Positions 60,575 to 64,000 of a stretch of 64,000 bases of DNA are shown here, piece by piece. Position numbers and translations under genes: made by a program. Every line of letters starts with the position of its first letter. The stretch's first letter is position 1. Location: positions 23,609 to 87,608 of the forward strand of contig CAYOTO010000010.1 in the NCBI GenBank assembly GCA_964406945.1, given 5' to 3'. The notes beneath the pieces were generated by a model, which saw nothing but the letters and a program-made list of their open reading frames with translations, ran no database searches and had not been told where the DNA came from. The DNA is from UBA2266 sp964406945 (GTDB lineage Bacteria > Planctomycetota > Phycisphaerae > Sedimentisphaerales > Anaerobacaceae).

Positions 60575-61780
60575 GTCGCTCACACGCGGGGAGCCGGGTT
60601 CGTGGTCGCCAGAGCGCCGGTCGATCCCAGCGGCGGGGTCTACGACGCCTCGGATTACGATGGGATCTATATGCGTGCCCGGGTGCTCGAGGGCGTATGG
60701 GCCGTTTATCTATGGACCGCCGATACGAGGTTTGCGTGGCAGTATTATCAGGCGCCGCTGTTGTCGAACGGGCAGTGGCAGAATTTCGAGGTGCCGTTCG
60801 GGGCGTTCCAGTCGGGATTGCTCGGCAAGCCGCTGGACCTTGAAACGGTTAAGATGGTGGGTCTGGCCTCGACGCGGGTCGGAGGCAAACTTGACGTGAT
60901 TGCAGATGAAATCGGCTTTTACAAGGAGCTGAAGATGTATAAGGAACTGACCCCGGAAGAGAAGCGGGTGATTATCAACAAGGGAACCGAGGCTCCATTC
61001 TCGGGCAAATACGACAAGCATTACGAAGAAGGCGTTTATACGTGCAAGCGGTGCGGCGCCGAATTGTACGAATCCACTTCGAAGTTCAAATCCGGCTGCG
61101 GCTGGCCTAGTTTCGATGACGAGATCGAGGGCGCTATCCAGAAGAAGCCGGATGCGGACGGGGTTCGCACCGAGATACTGTGTGCCAACTGCGGCGGGCA
61201 TCTGGGCCATGTGTTCACCGGCGAGGGCCTTACGCCGAAAAACGTGCGGCACTGCGTCAATTCGATCTCGATGGATTTCATCCCCCAGTCCGAGAGGGGT
61301 ATGAAGCGGGCGATTTTCGCTTCGGGCTGCTTCTGGGGTACGGAATTTCACCTGCAGAAGGCGCCGGGCGTGATATCCACTACCGTCGGCTATACCGGCG
61401 GACACGTGGCGAATCCGACGTACAAACAGGTATGTACGGATAAGACCGGACATGCCGAGGCCGTCGAGGTGGTTTACGATCCGCATCAGACCACGTACGA
61501 GGAACTGGCGAAGCTGTATTTCGAGACGCATGATTTTACCCAGCTTAACAGGCAGGGCCCGGATATCGGCAAGCAGTACCGCAGCGAGATATTCTATACG
61601 GATCAGGAGCAGAAGCGTGTGGCCGAGGAGCTGATCAAGCAGCTCGAAGAGAAGGGGTACGATGTGAAGACCGCGATCAGCGAGGCCGACAGGTTCTGGC
61701 CGGCGGAACTCTATCATCAGGACTACTACAAAAATAACGGCAAACAGCCCTACTGCCATCTTTATCGGAAGATCTTCTAA
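60557..61780 (+). CDS. msrBA: CIA30 remainder fused to methionine sulfoxide reductases MsrB and MsrA
   Basis: The open frame gives 407 residues. Residues 1-122 are the rest of a CIA30-like beta-sandwich (YDGIYMRARV, WQNFEVPFGAF). MsrB is at about 127-243: zinc cysteines 163, 166, 209 and 212, and active Cys233 in RHCVNS. MsrA is at about 249-407, with active Cys258 in GCFWG. Together they reduce methionine R- and S-sulfoxides in proteins. The order MsrB then MsrA is the reverse of Neisseria-type MsrAB. An internal ATG at 60935, with AAGGAG six bases upstream, begins exactly at the MsrB domain and could give a cytoplasmic MsrBA even though the upstream frame is broken. A terminator follows at 61951. 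Confidence 0.88.
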   Translation: MRITGKVAHTRGAGFVVARAPVDPSGGVYDASDYDGIYMRARVLEGVWAVYLWTADTRFAWQYYQAPLLSNGQWQNFEVPFGAFQSGLLGKPLDLETVKMVGLASTRVGGKLDVIADEIGFYKELKMYKELTPEEKRVIINKGTEAPFSGKYDKHYEEGVYTCKRCGAELYESTSKFKSGCGWPSFDDEIEGAIQKKPDADGVRTEILCANCGGHLGHVFTGEGLTPKNVRHCVNSISMDFIPQSERGMKRAIFASGCFWGTEFHLQKAPGVISTTVGYTGGHVANPTYKQVCTDKTGHAEAVEVVYDPHQTTYEELAKLYFETHDFTQLNRQGPDIGKQYRSEIFYTDQEQKRVAEELIKQLEEKGYDVKTAISEADRFWPAELYHQDYYKNNGKQPYCHLYRKIF

Positions 61781-62111
61781 AACTCAGCATCTCCATCGCA
61801 AACACAAAGCCGAAGTATAAAGCCCGGAAATACCCGCACAGGGACTCTGAATCGGCATCAGCGCTTCGGCTTCACATCACAAAAGCGCATCCGCCTTCGG
61901 CGGGCATTTGGCGCTCCGATGATTGCCTCTGAGGGTCTTTATTGCACTCCAAAACGCCTGAAATCGTTTGTTTCAGGCGTTTTTCTCTCCTGCGAGCTAG
62001 GGGGTAGCCAGATAAGTCCCACGGCGGTATAATGCTTGGGATGTTCGTGGCTGGGGTGGTCGGTCATTGGATTTGCACCAGCTCTTTGTTCGTTCTTTAA
62101 GGAGTCAGGTC
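61781..62111. other. Intergenic region between msrBA and the peroxidase gene
   Basis: About 330 bp. It contains the strong terminator at 61951-61984 and, after it, the presumed promoter of the peroxidase gene (62000-62100). GGTATAATGC near 62026-62035 is a good -10 candidate; a -35 about 17 bases upstream is not distinct. Confidence 0.45.
61951..61984 (+). terminator. Rho-independent terminator after msrBA
   Basis: A perfect 13-bp inverted repeat (arms 61951-61963 and 61971-61983, core CGCCTGAAA/TTTCAGGCG) with a 7-base loop, ending in a T-run. The A/T ends of the arms make it work in both directions in principle. It lies 171 bp beyond the msrBA stop. Confidence 0.85.
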
Positions 62112-63539
62112 ATGGCGAAGGAAGCTGAGCAGCAGCAAGAAAAGAAGACAGACAAGCAGCGGCTTAAGAAGTACTGGCCGGTGATTTTCACCGTTATCGT
62201 AGCTCTGGGGCTGATGATGCCGCTGAGCAATCTGATTTTCAAGCCGGTTCGTCCGGAGCTTCCGCGGGGACGGATGGTTGACGAGCATTTTGCCCGGGCC
62301 GCACCTGTGCTCCGGGACAAGTGCCTGGATTGTCATTCGGCCCATACGGACAAGCCGTGGTATTTTGCGATGCCCGGCGCAAAGCAGATGATATCGAAAG
62401 ACGTGGCCGACGGCGTCGAGGCTATCGACATCACCGGTGCGCTGTTCGACGCGGATGGGGAGTTTTCGCAGCGCCAACTGGCGAAGATCGAGTCGGTGAC
62501 TTACGTGGGCGATATGCCGCCGAGCAGGTACGTGATGATGCACTGGGACACGTCTTTGAGCAAGGCGGATAAGAAGGCGGTTCGGGACTGGGTTCGCAGC
62601 GTTCGGGCCGATAGGTTTGCGTCGCCGGACGTTGCGCCGCAGTTTGCCGGCGAGGTCATTCAGCCGCTGCCTTTGACTGTGGAACTGGACGAGGCGAAGG
62701 TGGAGCTTGGGGACAGGCTTTTCCACGACAAGCGGCTGTCGGCCGACGATACGCTCGCGTGCTCCGGTTGCCACGGCCTTGACAAGGGCGGTACGGACCA
62801 GGAACAGTTCAGTACGGGCGTGGACGAACAGGTCGGGGCCATCAATGCCCCTACGGTCTATAATTCATCTTACAATGTGCTGCAGTTCTGGGACGGGCGG
62901 GCGGCAGACCTGACGGATCAGGCGGACGGGCCGGTGAATAATCCGATTGAGATGGCCTCCGACTGGGAGCAAGCGGTCGGCAAGATCAAGAACGATGCTT
63001 ATTACAAGACGGCGTTTGCGGAGCTGTACGCGGACGGCATGAACGAGAAGAATATTCGCGATGCGATTGCGACGTTCGAGAAGTCGCTGATCACGCCGAA
63101 CAGCCGGTTCGACAAGTATCTGATGGGCGATGAGGAGGCGATCAGCGAGAGCGAGCTTGCGGGATATCACGAATTCATCGAGACCGGATGTACTTCGTGT
63201 CATTTCGGAGTCGCGGTCGGCGGAACGCATTTCGAGAAGATGGGAAAGCACAATGACTATTTTGCGGACCGCGGCGATATGACCGACGCGGACAAGGGCC
63301 GGTTCGCGGCGACCGAGGACGAAAAGGATATGCACAGTTTCAAGGTGCCGCTGCTGCGAAACATCGAGGTGACGCACCCGTACCTTCACGACGGCACGGC
63401 CGAAACGCTGGCCGGCGCTATCGATATAATGTCCCGATACCAGTTAAAAGAGCCCCTTACCGCCAAACAAATCAGAAATATCGAAAAGTTCCTCCTTACA
63501 CTCACCGGCCAGTACAAAGGCAAGCCACTGGCGGAATGA
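62112..63539 (+). CDS. Membrane-anchored tri-haem cytochrome c peroxidase-like protein
   Basis: A 475-residue protein. After a basic head, one membrane span (about 22-45) anchors it to the inner membrane, facing the periplasm. Residues about 55-180 form a haem-binding domain with CLDCH near 91 and the GDMPPSRYVMMHW segment, matching the Haem_bd pattern. The rest is a di-haem cytochrome c peroxidase / MauG-type region, with CSGCH near 218 and CTSCH near 373. It would reduce hydrogen peroxide with electrons from a small cytochrome, or act as a related di-haem oxidase. The ATG at 62112 has AAGGAG seven bases upstream, better than an in-frame ATG at 62067. The plus strand is G-rich here. It adjoins the Msr gene, which fits an oxidative-stress role. 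Confidence 0.88.
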   Translation: MAKEAEQQQEKKTDKQRLKKYWPVIFTVIVALGLMMPLSNLIFKPVRPELPRGRMVDEHFARAAPVLRDKCLDCHSAHTDKPWYFAMPGAKQMISKDVADGVEAIDITGALFDADGEFSQRQLAKIESVTYVGDMPPSRYVMMHWDTSLSKADKKAVRDWVRSVRADRFASPDVAPQFAGEVIQPLPLTVELDEAKVELGDRLFHDKRLSADDTLACSGCHGLDKGGTDQEQFSTGVDEQVGAINAPTVYNSSYNVLQFWDGRAADLTDQADGPVNNPIEMASDWEQAVGKIKNDAYYKTAFAELYADGMNEKNIRDAIATFEKSLITPNSRFDKYLMGDEEAISESELAGYHEFIETGCTSCHFGVAVGGTHFEKMGKHNDYFADRGDMTDADKGRFAATEDEKDMHSFKVPLLRNIEVTHPYLHDGTAETLAGAIDIMSRYQLKEPLTAKQIRNIEKFLLTLTGQYKGKPLAE

Positions 63540-63614
63540 CACTAAAGACGTGAGACCACAGATCGCAGATCCAACACGTAGTAAAATTCGCCTTTTGCGG
63601 TTGCTGCGTAGACG

Positions 63615-64000
63615 CTATGCAGGACGAAGCTTTAGTTCAGCCCTGTCAGCTAGTACTGAACTTATCATCTTCTTGAAATGCTTTGGCTTAGTCGCATGCA
63701 CCAGTAGATTCCCATGATAACCATTGTCCTCAAGGGGAGCTCGTTCATAGGTAAACACATCCGAGCCATATCTCTTCTTAATTCTGTCAAGCTCATGACG
63801 GGATATCACGGCAATGCCCACAGAAAACTGACACTCGCCCTGATCATTTGTTTGCTGCAGAGTGAAATCCAACGCATGCAGGTCGTCTTTCCAGTTGATG
63901 GATTCTTCAATCCAACCGTCCTCTCGTTTGCGATTGGTTTGAAAGCAAAATAGGGTATTGTTTGGGATTGTCTTGCCCACAAACAGGCAGTTGTGACTAG
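63615..64000 (-). CDS. Unknown protein, 5' end cut by window edge
   Basis: At least 121 residues. The frame has a GTG at 63980 (MGKTIPNN), but it stays open without a stop to the window edge, adding SHNCLF before it, so the real start probably lies outside. Segments such as LHALDFTLQQTNDQGECQFSVGIAVISRHELDRIKKRYG suggest a soluble, mixed alpha/beta protein with no signal or membrane span. No family was recognised. The gene is AT-richer than the peroxidase gene and points toward it, with their 3' ends about 75 bp apart. A defence or mobile-element origin is possible but not shown. Confidence 0.6.
   Translation of the reverse strand, partial: SHNCLFVGKTIPNNTLFCFQTNRKREDGWIEESINWKDDLHALDFTLQQTNDQGECQFSVGIAVISRHELDRIKKRYGSDVFTYERAPLEDNGYHGNLLVHATKPKHFKKMISSVLADRAELKLRPA

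Larger units (their letters stand above)
60277..61780 (+). pseudogene. CIA30-MsrB-MsrA gene, full extent, frame broken by 19-bp duplication
   Basis: The natural start is the ATG at 60277 with GGAGG about eight bases upstream. From it the frame encodes a signal peptide (NFRRTALLVCIGALVALAVEA), then the first part of a CIA30-like domain up to GPNSYMRITGK. At 60537-60574 a 19-bp sequence is present twice in direct tandem. Because 19 is not a multiple of three, the frame changes and the first frame runs to a stop at 60843 with nonsense sequence. Removing one copy joins the two halves perfectly (MRITGK continuing into VAHTRGAGF). The CIA30 domain is thus split, and the signal peptide is separated from the Msr domains. 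Confidence 0.8.

Overview
The window most resembles a chromosomal segment of a planctomycete-type Gram-negative bacterium, probably of the Phycisphaerae. This is inferred from gene content: a SpoVG with an inserted zinc ribbon, a divergent LptD-like barrel, DUF1573 and multihaem cytochrome lipoproteins, and a large diderm secretion operon. No rRNA or other phylogenetic marker is present to prove it. No tRNA, rRNA, CRISPR array, transposase or phage gene was seen.

Layout. 1-12.5 kb, mostly minus strand: lysS (cut by the left edge), a TTG-started S41 PDZ protease, class II fructose-bisphosphate aldolase, an LptD-like outer-membrane protein, then a small plus-strand gene facing a minus-strand run of maf, an HExxH lipoprotein, a flavodoxin-fold reductase, an AMMECR1 protein and a YqaA/DedA membrane protein. 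12.8-14.2 kb, plus strand: ispE followed by spoVG, the same neighbours as in Bacillus. 14.3-31.6 kb, minus strand: a FlgM-like peptide, then a complete gspC-D-E-F-G-H-I-J-K-L-M type II secretion operon in canonical order, preceded by genes for a four-haem cytochrome lipoprotein and a DUF1573 lipoprotein. GspN and the prepilin peptidase GspO are not here.

32.2-42.1 kb is a surface-glycan locus. A plus-strand run (polyprenyl-phosphate GT2, GT39-like membrane transferase, two GT4 enzymes, a methyltransferase) meets tail to tail a minus-strand run (GT2, methyltransferase, Wzx-like flippase, CmcI-type methyltransferase). 42.4-47.4 kb, minus strand: an unusual serine hydroxymethyltransferase, a very large RseP-type site-2 protease and dxr; with ispE this gives two MEP-pathway genes in the window. 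48.0-55.9 kb, plus strand: a signalling cluster of three response-regulator modules and four histidine kinases, three of which share one phosphoacceptor cassette. The second kinase is interrupted near its 5' end by a one-base frame offset at an A-run. 56.1-57.9 kb: a secreted protein of unknown function.

58.2-60.2 kb is an AT-richer stretch with two small membrane proteins and about 1 kb without genes, containing two C-tracts. 60.3-61.8 kb: a secreted CIA30-MsrB-MsrA fusion gene broken by an exact 19-bp tandem duplication. 62.1-63.5 kb: a membrane-anchored tri-haem cytochrome c peroxidase-like protein. The right edge cuts another AT-rich unknown gene.

At the larger scale, plus-strand genes at 48-58 kb are C-rich on the plus strand, while plus-strand genes at 60.3-63.5 kb are G-rich, so GC skew changes sign across the AT-rich stretch. 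The most worthwhile leads are the two gene disruptions (kinase A-run and Msr duplication), the SHMT with altered active-site residues, the zinc-ribbon SpoVG, the CIA30-Msr fusion, and the skew switch.
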